The translations under genes were made by a program, and so were the position numbers. 64,000 nucleotides of DNA, from assembly GCF_029227915.1 (NCBI RefSeq), contig NC_079885.1:3720001-3784000 (forward strand), written 5' to 3'. Positions 27,901-41,100 of the stretch are shown here, piece by piece (positions within the stretch are counted from its first letter, which is position 1; every line of letters starts with the position of its first letter). This stretch comes from Hydractinia symbiolongicarpus (lineage: Eukaryota > Cnidaria > Hydrozoa > Anthoathecata > Hydractiniidae). The notes beneath the pieces were generated by a model. It had not been told where the DNA came from and ran no database searches. It saw only the letters and a program-made list of their open reading frames with translations.

Positions 27901-29735
27901 AAGTCCCACAGTCAATCGTTTCACTGTTAAAAACGATGCAGCCTAGTAATATCCGAATTCTACGGTTAAATACATGTTGGTCCGAATATGTGACGCAACC
28001 GTGGTAACTCAAACGGATTTATACCACCAGAAAGTTAATGAAATGTAGTCTTTGAAACTGTTCCTATTTATTCAGCGCGTGCTAACGGCCAGGATTGGTC
28101 CCACAGTAGAAAATGACTTATTTTATATAAATTTTTAAGTGAAGCGCTACCATAGGGATGAGTGTAATCGCTGAATTCCAGCAATCATGTCAAGCTAAGA
28201 AGAATGTTATTCCTTTGAGTCCAATTGGCTCATTTATCACATTTATAAGGTCACAGTACAGAATCACTTCAATTAAGTCCCACAGTCAATCGTTTCACTG
28301 TCAAAAGCAATACAACTTAGCAATATCGGAAAAAAATCACTAAGTACTTGTTGGTACGAATACGTGACGCAACCGATGTAACTTAAGCGGACTGATACCG
28401 TCAGAAAGTCATTGAAATGTAGTTTTTCAAAATGTCTCTATTTCTTCAGCGCGCGATAACGTCTAGGATTGGTCCTACAGTAAAAAATGACTTTTTTATC
28501 TAAATTTTAAAATGAAGTGCTACCACAGCGCCCAGTGTAACTGCTGAGATCCTGCAATCATGTCAAATTAAAAAGAATGTTATTTCTTGCAGTCCAATTG
28601 TCTCACTTATCACATTTATAAGGTCACAGTCCAAAATCAGTTCAGTTAAGTCCCACAGTCAATCGTTTAACTGTTGAAAGCGATGCAACTTAGTAATATC
28701 GGAAAAAATCACTAAGTACATTTTGGTACGAATACGTGACGCAACCGATGTAACTTAAGCGGATTGACACCGTTAGAAAGTCAATGAAAGGTAGTTTTTA
28801 AAAATGTTTCTATTTCTTCAGCGCGTGCTAACGGCTAGGATTGGTCCAACAGTACAAAATGACTTACTTATCTAAACTTTTATATAAAACGCTACCACAG
28901 CGCCCACTGAAGTAGGTTAATTCCAGCAATCATGTCAAATTAAGAAGAATGTTATTTCATGGGTCCAATTGTCTCACTTATCACATTTATAAGGTCACAG
29001 TCCAAAATCAGTTCAGTTAAGTCCCACAGTCAATCGTTTAACTGTTAAAAGGGATACAACTTAGTAATATCGGAAAAAAATCACTAAGTTCATGTTGGTA
29101 CGAATATGTGACGCAACCGTTGCAGTTGAAACGGACTGATACCGTTAGAAAGTCAATGAAATATAGTATTTGAAAATGTCTCTATTTCTTCAGCGCGCGC
29201 TAACGGCTAGGATTGGTCCCACCGTTTAAAATGACTTATTTATCTAAATTTTTAAATAAAGCGCTATCATAGGGCTGATTGTAATCGCTGAGATCCGGCA
29301 ATCAAGTCAAATTAGGAAGAATGTTATTTCTTTCAGTCCAATTGTCTCACTTATCATATTTATAAGGTCACAGTCATGAATCAGTTCAATTCAGTCCCAC
29401 AATCAATCGTTTCACTGTTGAAAGCGATGCAACTTAGTAATATCGGAAAAAATCACTAAGTACATGTTGGTACGAATACGTGACGCAACCGATGTAACTT
29501 AAGCGGATTGACACCGTTAGAAAGTCAATGAAAGGTAGTTTTTAAAAATGTTTCTATTTCTTCAGCGCCTGCTAACGGCTAGGATTGGTCCCACAGTACG
29601 AAATGACTTATTTATCCAAACTTTTATATAAAACGCTACCACAGCGCCCACTGAAATAGGTAAGTTCCAGCAATCATGTCAAATTAAGAAGAATGTTATT
29701 TCTTGGGTCCAATTTTCTCACTTATCACATTTATG
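21997..29735 (+). repeat. Higher-order repeat: 5-monomer (1862-bp) units, three complete plus one partial
   Basis: The private variant GAATTCTACCG (GAATTCTACGG in the last copy) is at 21997, 23858, 24231, 26093 and 27955. A second private variant, CAGTCATGAATCAG, is at 23412, 25647, 27509 and 29371. Steps are 1861-1862 bp (five monomers), except that a single extra 373-bp monomer sits at 23858-24230, making one step 2235 bp. Units are 21997-23857, 24231-26092, 26093-27954 and a partial unit from 27955. Similarity ends near 29735. Copies differ by only scattered bases. This is classic higher-order satellite structure. Confidence 0.9.
23858..24230 (+). repeat. Extra single monomer inside the higher-order array
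   Basis: Both boundaries fall at GAATTCTACCG and the unit is 373 bp. It shortens the spacing of that variant to one monomer and lengthens the CAGTCATGAATCAG spacing from 1862 to 2235 bp. It carries ACCACGGCGCCCAGTG rather than the ACGATAGGGCCGAG of its neighbour, so it looks like a single-monomer insertion by unequal exchange. Confidence 0.8.
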
Positions 29736-32700
29736 AAGTCACAGTCCAAAATCAGTTCAATTAAGTCGCACAGTCAATCGTTTCACTGTTAAAAGCGATA
29801 CAACCTAGTATTACCAGAAAAATATCACTTAATACATGTTGGTACGAATATGTGACGCAACCGTTGTAAGCCAAACGGATAGATACCGTTAGAAAGTCAT
29901 TGAAATGTAGTTTTTGAAACTGCCTCTATTTCTTCAACGCGCGCTACCGGCCAGGATTGGTCCCACAGTAAAAAAAGACTTATTTATCAAAATTTTTAAA
30001 TGAAGCGCTCCAAACAGCAACCAGTGTAATCGCTGAGTTCCGGCAATCATGTCAAATTAAGAAGAATGTTATTTCTTTGGTCCAATTGTCTCACTTATCA
30101 CATTTAGAAAGTCACAGTTCAATTAAGTTCCACAGTCAATCGTTTTACTGTTAAAAGCGATGCAACCTAGTGATATCCGAATACTACCGCTAAATACATG
30201 TTGGTACGAATACGTGACGCAACTGATGTAACTTAGGCGGATTGACACCGTTAGAAAGTCATTGAAATGTAGTTTTTGAAACTGCTTCTATTTCTTCAAC
30301 GCGTGCTAACGGCTAGGATTAGTCCCACAGTACAAAATGACTTTTTTATCTAAACTTTTAAATAAAGCGCTACCACAGCGCCCAGTGAAATCGGTAAATT
30401 CCAGCAATCATGTCGAATAAAGAAGAATGTTATTTCTTGGGTCCAATTTTCTCATTTATCACATTTAAAAGGTCACAGTACAGAATCACTTCAATTAAGT
30501 CCCACAGTCAATTGTTTCACTGTCAAAAGCAATACAACTTAGTAATATCGGCAAAAAATCACTAAGTACATGTTGGTACGAATACGTGACGCAAACGATG
30601 TAACTTAAGCGGACTGATACCGTCAGAAAGTCATTGAAATGTAGTTTTTCAAACTGTTCCTATTTATTCAGCGCGTGCTAACGGCCGGGATTGGTCCCAC
30701 ATTAAAAAATGACTTATTTTATATAAATTTTTAAGTGAAGCGCTACCATAGGGCCGAGTGTAATCGCTGAATTCCAGCAAAATTAAGAAGAATGTTATTT
30801 CTTGGGTCCAATTGTCTCACTTATCACATTTAGAAAGTCACAGTCCAAAATCAGTTCAATTAAGTCCCACAGTCATTCGTTTCACTGTTAAAAACGATGC
30901 AGCCTAGTAATATCCGAATTCTACCGCTAAATACATGTTGGTCCGAATATGTGACGCAACCGTTGTAACTCAAACGGATTTATACCGTCAATAAGTCATT
31001 GAAATGTAGTTTTTCAAACTGTCTCTATTTCTTCAGCGCGCGATAACGTATAGGATTGGTCCTACAGTAATAATCGACTTTTTTATCTAAATTTTTAAAT
31101 GAAGTGCTACCACAGCGCCCAGTGTAACTGCTGAGATCCTGCAATCATGTCAAATTAAAAAGAATGTTTTTTCTTGCAGTCCAGTTGTCTCACTTATCAC
31201 ATTTATAAGGTCACAGTCCAAAATCAGTTCAGTTAAGTCCCACAGTCAATCGTTTAACTGTTAAAAGCGATACAACTTAGTAATATCGGAAAGAAATCAC
31301 TAAGTACATGTTGGTACGAATATGTGACGCAACCGTTGCAGTTGAAACGGACTGATACCGTTAGAAAGCCAATGAAATATAGTATTTGAAAATGTCTCTA
31401 TTTCTTCAGCGCGCGCTAACGGCTAGGATTGGTCCCACCGTTAAAAATGACTTATTTATCTAAATTTTTAAATAAAGCGCTATCATAGGGCCGAGTGTAA
31501 TCGCTGAGATCCGGCAATCAAGTCAAATTAAGAAGAATGTTATTCCTTGGGTCCAATTGTCTCACTTATCACATTTATAAAGTCACAGTCCAAAATCAGT
31601 TCAATTAAGTCCCACAGTCAATCGTTTCACTGTTATAAGCGATACAACCTAGTATTACCAGAAAAAAATCACTTAATACATGTTGGTACGAATATGTGAC
31701 GCAACCGTTGTAACTCAAACGGACTGATACCGTTAGAAAGACATTAAAATGTAGTTTTTGAAACTGCCTCTATTTCTTCAACGCGCGCTAACGGCCAGGA
31801 TTGGTCCCACAGTAAGAAATGACTTATTTATCTAAATTTTTAAATGAAGCTCCACCACAGCGCCCAGTGAAATCGGTAAATTCCAACAATCATGTCAAAT
31901 TAAGAAGAATGTTATCCTTGGATCCAGTTGTCTCATTTATCACATTTATGAGGTCAAAGACCAAAATCAGTTCAATTAAGTCCCACAGTCAATCGTTTCA
32001 CTGTTAAAAGCGATGCAACCTAGTAATATCCGAAAACTACCGCTAAATACATGTTGGTACGAATATGTGACGCAACAGTTGTAACTCAAACGGACTGATA
32101 CCGTTAGAAAGTCATTGAAATGTAGTTTTTGAAACTGCCTCTATTTCTTCAACGTGCGCTACCGGCCAGGATTGGTGCCACAGTAAAAAAAGACTTATTT
32201 ATCAAAATTTTTAAATGAAGCGCTCCAAACAGCGACCAGTGTAATCGCTGAGTTCCGGCAATCACGTCAAATTAAGAAGAATGTTATTTCTTGGGATCCA
32301 TTTGGCTCCCTTATCACATTTATAAGCTCACAGTCCAAAGTTACTTCAATTAATTCCCAGAGTCAATCGTTTCACTGTTAAAAGCGATACAACTTAGTAA
32401 TAGCGGAAAAAAATCACTAAGTACATGATGGTACGAATACGTGACGCAACTGTTGTAACTCAAACGGATTGACACCGTTAGAAAGTCATTTCAAATGTCG
32501 TTTTTGAAATTGCTTCTACTTCTTCAACGCGCGCTAACGGCCAGGATTGGTCCCACAGTAAGAAATGATTGACACCGTTAGAAAGACATTAAAATGTAGT
32601 TTTTGAAACTGCCTCTATTTCTTCAACGCGCGCTAACGGCCAGGATTGGTCCCACAGTAAGAAATGACTTATTTATCTAAATTTTTAAATGAAGTACCAC

Positions 32701-35700
32701 CACAGCGCCCAGTGAAATCGGTAAATTCCAACAATCATGTCAAATTAAGAAGAATGTTATCCTTGGATCCAGTTGTCTCATTTATCACATTTATGAGGTC
32801 AAAGACCAAAATCAGTTCAATTAAGTCCCACAGTCAATCGTTTCACTGTTAAAAGCGATGCAACCTAGTAATATCCGAATACTACCGCTAAATACATGTT
32901 GGTGCGAATATGTGACGCAACAGTTGTAACTCAAACGGACTGATACCGTTAGAAAGTCATTGAAATGTAGTTTTTGAAACTGCCTCTATTTCTTCAACGT
33001 ACGATACCGGCCAGGATTGGTGCCACAGTAAAAAAAGACTTATTTATCAAAATTTTTAAATGAAACGCTCCAAACAGCGACCAGTGTAATCGCTGAGTTC
33101 CGGCAATCACGTCAAATTAAGAAGAATGTTATTTCTTGGGATCCATTTGGCTCACTTATCACATTTATAAGGTCACAGTCCAAAGTTACTTCAATTAATT
33201 CCCAGAGTCAATCGTTTCACTGTTAAAAGCGATACAACTTAGTAATATCGGAAAAAAATTACTAAGTACATGATGGTACGAATACGTGACGCAACTGTTG
33301 TAACTCAAACGGATTGACACCGTTAGAAAGTCATTTCAAATGTCGTTTTTGAAATTGCTTCTATTTCTTCAACGCGCGCTAACGGCCAGGATTGGTCCCA
33401 CAGTAAGAAATGACTTATTTATCTAAACTTTTAAATAAAGCACTACCACAGCGCCCAGTGAAATCGGTAAATTCCAGCAATCATGTCAAATTAAGAAGAA
33501 TGTTATTTCTTGGGTCCAATTTTCTCACTTATCACATTTAGAAAGTCACAGTACAGAATCACTTCAATTAAGTCCCACAGTCAATCGTTTCACTGTCAAA
33601 AGCAATACAACTTAGTAATATCGGAAAAAAATCACTAAATACATGTTGGTACGAAAACGTTACACAACCGATGTAACTTAAGCGGATTGACACCGTTAGA
33701 AAGTCATTGAAATGTAGTTTTTCAAACTGTTCCTATTAATTCAGCGCGTGCTAACGGCCGGGATTGGTCCCACAGTAAAAAATGACTTATTTTATATAAA
33801 TTTTTAAGTGAAGCGCTACCATAGGGCCGAGTGTAATCGCTGAATTCCAGCAATCATGTCAAGCTAAGAAGAATGTTATTTCATGGAGTCCAATTGGCTC
33901 ATTTATCACATTTATAAGGTCACAGTACAGAATCACTTCAATTAAGTCCCACAGTCAATCGTTTCACTGTCAAAATCAATACAACTTAGTAATATCGGAA
34001 AAAAATCACTAAGTACATGTTGGTACGAATACGTGACGCAAACGATGTAACTTAAGCGGACTGATACCGTCAGAAAGTCATTGAAATGTAGTTTTTCAAA
34101 CTGCCTCTATTTCTTCAACGCGCGCTAACGGTCAGGATTGGTCCCACAGTAAGAAATGACTTATATATCTAAATTTTTAAATGAAGTACTACCACAGCGC
34201 CCAGTGAAATCGGTAAATTCCAACAATCATGTCAAATTAAGAAGAATGTTATTCCTTGGAGTCCAATTGGCTCATTTATCACATTTATAAGGTCACAGTA
34301 CAGAATCACTTCAATTTAGTCCCACAGTCAATCGTTTCACTGTCTAAAGTAATACAACTTAGTAATATCGGAAAAAAATCACTAAGTACAAGTTGGTACG
34401 AATACGTGACGCAACCGATGTAACTTAAGCGGATTGACACCGTTAGGAAGTCATGAAAATGTAGTTTTTAAAAATATTTCTATTTCTTAAGCGCGTGCTA
34501 ACGGCTAGGATTAGTCCCACAGTACAAAATGACTTTTTCATCTAAATTTTCAAAGAAAGCGCTGCCATAGCGCCCAGTGTTACTGCTGAGTTCAAGCAAT
34601 CATGTCAAATTAAGAAGAATGTTATTTCTTGGAGTTCAATTGTCTCATTTATCACATTCATCAAGTCAAACTCGAAAATCAGTTATATTAAGTCCCACAG
34701 TAAATCGTTTTACTGTTAAACGCGATACAACCTAGTAATATCCGAATAACCTGGCTAAATACATGTTGGTACGAATATGTGACGCAACCGTTGTAACTCA
34801 CACGCATTTATACCGCTAGAAAGTCAATGAAATGTAGTTTTTGAAACTGTTCCTATTTATTCAGCGCGTGCTAACGGCCAGGATTGGTCCCACAGTAAAA
34901 AATAACTAATTTATCCAAATTTTTAAGTAAAGCATTACCACAACGCCCAGTGTAATCGCTGAATTCCAGCAATCATTTCAAATTAAGAAGAATGGTTTTC
35001 CTTGGAGTCCAACTTGCTCAATTATCGCATTTATAAGGGCACAGTCCAGAATCAGTTCAATTAAGTCCCACAGTCAATCGTTTCACTGTTAAGAGCGGTA
35101 CAACTTTGTAATATCGGAAAAAAATCCCTTAAATACATGTTAGTACGAATATGTGACGCAACCGTTGCAGTTGAAACGGACTGATACCGTTAGAAAATCA
35201 ATGAAATATAGTATTTGAAAATGTTTCTATTTCTTCAGCGCGCGCTAACGGCTAGGATTGGTCCCACAGTTAAAAATGACTTATTTATCTAAATTTTTAA
35301 ATAAAGCACTATCATAGGGCCGAGTGTAATCGCTGAGATCCGGCAATCAAGTCAAATTAAGAAGAATGTTATTTCTTTCAGTCCAATTGTCTCACTTATC
35401 ATATTTATAAGGTCACAGTCATGAATCAGTTCAATTCAGTCCCACAATCAATCGTTTCACTGTTGAAAGCGATGCAACTTAGTAATATCGGAAAAAATCA
35501 CTAAGTACATGTTGGTACGAATACGTGACGCAACCGATGTAACATAAGCGGATTGACACCGTTAGAAAGTCAATGAAATGTAGTTTTTAAAAATGTTTCT
35601 ATTTCTTCAGCGCGTGCTAACGGCTAGGACTGGTCCCACAGTACAAAATGACTTATTTATCTAAACTTTTATATAAAGCGCTACCACAGCGCCCACTGAA

Positions 35701-38107
35701 ATAGGTAAATTCCAGCAATCATCTCAAATTAAGAAGAATGTTATTTCTTGGGTCCAATTTTCTAACTTATCACATTTATGAAGTCACAGTCCAAAATCAG
35801 TTCAATTAAGTCCCACAGTCAATCGTTTCACTGTTAAAAGCGATACAACCTAGTATTACCAGAAAAATATCACTTATTACATGTTGGTACGAATATGTGA
35901 CACAACCGTTGTAAGCCAAACGGACTGATACCGTTAGAAAGTCATTGAAATGTAGTTTTTGAAACTGCCTCTATTTCTTTAACGCGCGCTAACAGCCAGG
36001 ATTGGTCCCACAGTAAGAAATGACTTATTTATCTAAATTTTTAAATGAAGTACCACCACAGCGCTCAGTGAAATCGGTAAATTCCAACAATCATGTCAAA
36101 TTACGAAGAATGTTATCCTTGGATCCAGTTGTCTCATTTATCACATTTATGAGGTCAAAGACCAAAATCAGCTCAATTAAGTCCCGCAGTCAGTCGTTTC
36201 ACTGTTAAAAGCGATGCAACCTAGTATTATCTGAATACTACCGCTAAATACATGTTGGTACGAATATGTGACGCAACAGTTGTAACTCAAACGGACTGAT
36301 ACCGTTAGAAAGTCATTGAAATGTAGTTATTGAAACTGCCTCTATTTCTTCAACGTGCGCTACCGGCCAAGATTGGTCCCACAGTAAAAAAAGACTTATT
36401 TATCAAAATTTTTAAATGAAGCGCTCCAAACAGCGACCAGTGTAATCGCTAAGTTCCGGCAATCACGTCAAATTAAGAAGAATGTTATTTCTTGGGATCC
36501 ATTTGGCTCACTTATCACATTTATAAGGTCACAGTCCAAAGTTACTTCAATTAATTCCCAGAGTCAATCGTTTCACTGTTAAAAGCGATACAACTTAGTA
36601 ATATCGGAAAAAAATCACTAAATACATGTTGGTACATATATGTGACGCAACCGTTGTAACTCAAGGAGATTGATACCGTTAGAAAGTCATCGAAATGTAG
36701 TTTTTAAAACTGTCTCTATTTCTTTAGCGCGCTATAACGGCCAGGATTGGTCCCACAGTAAAAAATGACTTATTTTATATAAATTTTTAAATGAAGTGCT
36801 ACCACAACGCCTAGTGTAATCGCGGAGTTCCGGCAATCATGTCAAATTAAGAAGAATGTTATTCCTTGGAGTTCAATTGGCTCATTTATCACATTTATAA
36901 GGTCACAGTCCAGAATCACTTCAATTAAGTCCCACAGTCAATCGTTTCACTGTTAAAAGCGATACAACTTAGTAATATCGGAAAAAAATCACTAAGTACA
37001 TGATGGTACGAATACGTGACGCAACTGTTGTAACTCAAACGGATTGACACCGTTAGAAAGTCAATGAAATGTAGCTTTTGAAACTGCTTCTATTTCTTCA
37101 ACGCGCGCTAACGGCCAGGATTGGTCCTACATTAAGAAATGACTTATTTATCTAAACTTTTAAATAAAGCGCTACCACAGCGCCCAGTGAAATCGGTAAA
37201 TTCTAGCAATCATGTCTAATTAAAAAGAATGTTATTTCTTGGGTCCAATTGTCTCACTTATCACATTTAGAAAGTCACAGTCCAAAATCAGTTCAATTAA
37301 GTTCCACAGTCAATCAATTCACTGTTAAAAGCGATGCAACCTAGTAATATCCGAATACTACCGCTAAATACATGTTGGTACGAATATGTGACGCAACAGT
37401 TGTAACTCAAACGGATTTATACGGCCAGAAAGTCAATAAAATTTAGTCTTTGAAACTGTTCTTATTTATTCAGCGCGTGCTAACGGCCAGGATTGGTCCC
37501 ACAGTAAAAAATGACTTATTTTGTATAAATTTTTAAGTGAAGCGCTACCATAGGGCCGAGTGTAATCGCTGAATTCCAGCAATCATGTGAAATTAAGAAG
37601 AATGTTATTCCTTGGAGTCCAATTGGCTCATTTATCACATTTATGAGGTCACAGTCCAGAATCACTTCAATTAAGTCCCACAGTCAATTGTTTCACTGTC
37701 AAAAGCAATACAACTTAGTAATATCGGAAAAAAATCACTAAATACATGTTGGTACGAATACGTGACGCAACCGATGTAACTTAAGCGGATTGACACCGTT
37801 AGAAATTCAATGAAATGTGGTTTTTGAAAATGTTTCTATTTCTTCAGCGCGTGCTAAGGGCTAGGATTGGTCCCACAGTACAAAATGAATTATTTATCTA
37901 AACTTTTATATAAAGCGCTAACACAGCGCCCAGTGAAGTCGGTAAATTCCAGCAATCATGTCGAATGAAGAAGAATGTTATTTCTTCGGTCCAATTTTCT
38001 CACTTATCACATTTATAAAGTCACAGTCCAAAATCAGTTCAATTAAGTCCCACAGTCAATCGTTTCACTGTTAAAAGCGATACAACCTAGTATTACCAGA
38101 AAAATAT
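29736..38107 (+). repeat. Satellite sub-block, mixed subtypes, with small deletions
   Basis: About 22 monomers. Local losses of roughly 10-25 bp are seen near 30115 (AGTCACAGTTCAATTAAG, missing the usual CCAAAATCAG stretch) and near 30780 (CCAGCAAAATTAAG, missing TCATGTC). Monomers with GTTATCCTTGGATCC recur near 31915, 32758 and 36113. A block X fragment lies at about 34525-35130. The CAGTCATGAATCAG variant recurs once, at 35416. No gene seen. Confidence 0.8.
32522..32620 (+). repeat. Truncated satellite monomer (99 bp step)
   Basis: CTTCAACGCG at 32522 is followed by the next CTTCAACGCG only 99 bp later instead of about 373. The junction is near 32568, where CAGTAAGAAATGA runs straight into TTGACACCGTTAG. 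About 274 bp of one monomer is missing. Confidence 0.85.
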
Positions 38108-41100
38108 CACTTTATACATGTTGGTACGAAGATGTGACGCAACCGTTGTAACTCAAGCAGATTGATACCGTTAGAAAGTCATTGAAATGTAGCTTTTAAA
38201 ACTGTCTCTATTTCTTTAGCGCGCTATAACGGCCGGGATCGGTCCCACAGTAAAAAATGACTTATTTTATAAAAAATTTTAAATGAAGTGCTACCACAAC
38301 GCCCAGTGTAATCGCTGAGTTCCGGCAATCATGTCAAATTAAGAAGAATGTTATTTCTTGGGGTCCATTTGGCTCACTTATCACATTTATGAGGTCACAG
38401 TCAAAAGTTACTTCAATTAAGTCCCAGAGTCAATCGTTTCACTGTTAAAAGCGATACAACCTAGTATTACCAGAAAAATATCACTTAATACATGTTGGTA
38501 CGAATATGTGACGCAACCGTAGTAACTCAAACGGACTGATACCGTTAGAAAGTCATTGAAATGTAGTTTTTGAAACTGCCTCTATTTCTTCAACGCGCGC
38601 TAACGGCCAGGATTGGTCCCACAGTAAGAAATGACATATTTATCTAAATTTTTAAATGAAGTACTACCACAGCGCCAAGTGAAATCGGTAAATTCCAGCA
38701 ATCATGTCAAATTAAGAAGAATGTTATTCCTTGGAGTTCATTTGGCTCATTTATCACATTTATGAGGTCACAGTCCAGAATCACTTCAATTAAGTCCCAC
38801 AGTCAATCGTTTCACTGTTAAAAGCGATGCAACCTAGTAATATCCGAATACTACCGCTAAATACATGTTGGTGCGAATATGTGACGCAGCAGTTGTAACT
38901 CAAACGGATTTATACCGCCAGAAAGTCAATAAAATGTAGTCTTTGAAACTGTTCTTATTTATTCAGCGCGCGCTAACGGCCAGGATTGGTCCCACAGTAA
39001 AAAATGACTTATTTTGCATAAATTTTCAAATGAAGTGCTACCATAGGGACGTGGGTAATCGCTGAATTCCAGCAACCATGTCAAATTAAGAAGAATGTTA
39101 TTCCTTGGAGTCCAATTGGCTCATTTATCACATTTAAAGGTCACAGTACAGAATCACTTCAATTAAGTCCCACAGTCAATCGTTTCACTGTCAAAAGCAA
39201 TACAACTTAGTAATATCGGAAAAAAATCACTAAATACATGTTGGTACGAATACGTGACGCAACCGATGTAACTTAAGCGGATTGACACCGTTAGAAAGTC
39301 AATGAAATGTAGTTTTTGAAAATGTTTCTATTTCTTCAGCGCGTGCTAACGGCTAGGATTGGTCCCACAGTACAAAATGAATTATTTATCTAAACTTTTA
39401 TATAAAGCGCTACCACAGCGCCCAGTGAAATCGGTAAATTCCAGCAATCATGTCGAATGAAGAAGAATGTTATTTCTTGGGTCAAATTTTCTCACTTCTC
39501 ACATTTGTTAAGTCACAGTCCAAAATCAGTTCAATTAAGTCCCACAGTCAATCGTTTCACTGTTAAAAGCGATACAACCTAGTATTACCAGAAAAATATC
39601 ACTTTATACATGTTGGTACGAATATGTGACGCAACCGTTGTAACTCAAGCAGATTGATACCGTTAGAAAGTCATTGAAATGTAGCTTTTAAAACTGTCTC
39701 TATTTCTTTAGCGCGCTATAACGGCCGGGATTGGTCCCACAGTAAAAAATGACTTATTTTATAAAAATTTTTAAATGAAGTGCTACCACAACGCCCAGTG
39801 TAATCGCTGAGTTCCGGCAATTATGTCAAATTAAGAAGAATGTTATTTCTTGGAGTTCAATTCGCTCATTTATCACATTCATAAGGTCACAGTCCAGAAT
39901 CACTTCAATTAAGTCCCACAGTCAATCGTTTCACTGTTAAAAGCGATACAACTTAGTAGTATCGGAAAAAAATCACTAAGTACATGTTGGTACGAATACG
40001 TGACGCAACTGTTGTAACTCAAACGGATTGACACCGTTAGAAAGTCAATGAAATGTAGTTTTTGAAAATGTTTCTATTTCTTCAGCGCGTGCTAACGGCT
40101 AGGATTGTTCCCACAGTACAAAATGACTTATTTATCTAAACTTTTATATAAAGCGCTACCACAGCGCCAAGTGAAATCGGTAAATTCCAGCAATCATGTC
40201 GAATGAAGAAGAATGTTATTTCTTGGGTCCAATTTTCTCACTTATCACATTTATAAAGTCACAGTCCAAAATCAGTTCAATTAAGTCCCACAGTCAATCG
40301 TTTCACTGTTAAAAGCGATACAACCTAGTATTACCAGAAAAATATCACTTTATACATGTTGGTACGAATATGTGACGCAACCGTTGTAACTCAAGCAGAT
40401 TGATACCGTTAGAAAGTCATTGAAATGTAGCTTTTAAAACTGTCTCTATTTGTTTAGCGCGCTATAACGGCCGGGATTGGTCCCACAGTAAAAAATGACT
40501 TATTTTATAAAAATTTTTAAATGAAGTGCTACCACAACGCCCAGTGTAATCGTTGAGTTCCGGCAATTATGTCAAATTAAGAAGAATGTTATTTCTTGGG
40601 GTCCATTTGGCTCACTTATCACATTTATGAGGTCACAGTCAAAAGTTACTTCAATTAAGTCCCAGAGTCAATCGTTTCACTGTTAAAAGCGATGCAACTT
40701 AGTAATATCGAAAAAAAATCACTAAATACGTGTTGGTACGAATATGTAACGCAACCGTTGTATCTCAAGCGGATTGGTACCGTTAGAAAGTCATTTAAAT
40801 GTAGTTTTTAAAACTGTCTCTATTTCTTTAGCGCGCGATAACGGCCAGTATTGGTCCCACATTAAAAAATGACTTATTTTAAATAAATTTTTAAATGAAG
40901 TGCTACCACAACGCCCAGTGTAATCGCTGAGTTCCGGCAATAATGCAAATTAAGAAGAATGTTATTCCTTGGAGTTCAATTCATTCATTTATCACATTTA
41001 TAAGGCCACAGTCCAGAATCACTTCAATTAAGTCCCACAGTCAATCGTTTCACTGTTAAAAGTGATACAACTTAGTAGTATCGGAAAAAAATCACTAAGT
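38108..41100 (+). repeat. Dimeric/tetrameric satellite units (746 and 1491 bp)
   Basis: The variant TCACTTTATACATG followed by TCAAGCAGATTG is at 38108, 39599 and 40345, i.e. steps of 1491 bp (4 monomers) and 746 bp (2 monomers). The surrounding bases, including GTAGCTTTTAAAACTG and GCGCTATAACGGCCGGGAT, repeat along with it. Confidence 0.75.

Noticed and set aside
3891-36208. Recurrent 61-76 codon open frames on the plus strand (3891, 13885, 17685, 21039, 28158, 31819, 32664, 36020), and another at 52156
   Set aside because: Most are the same stretch of the satellite monomer that happens to lack a stop in some copies; most monomers are closed by stops or shifts. Similarity among them is due to repeat copying, not coding.
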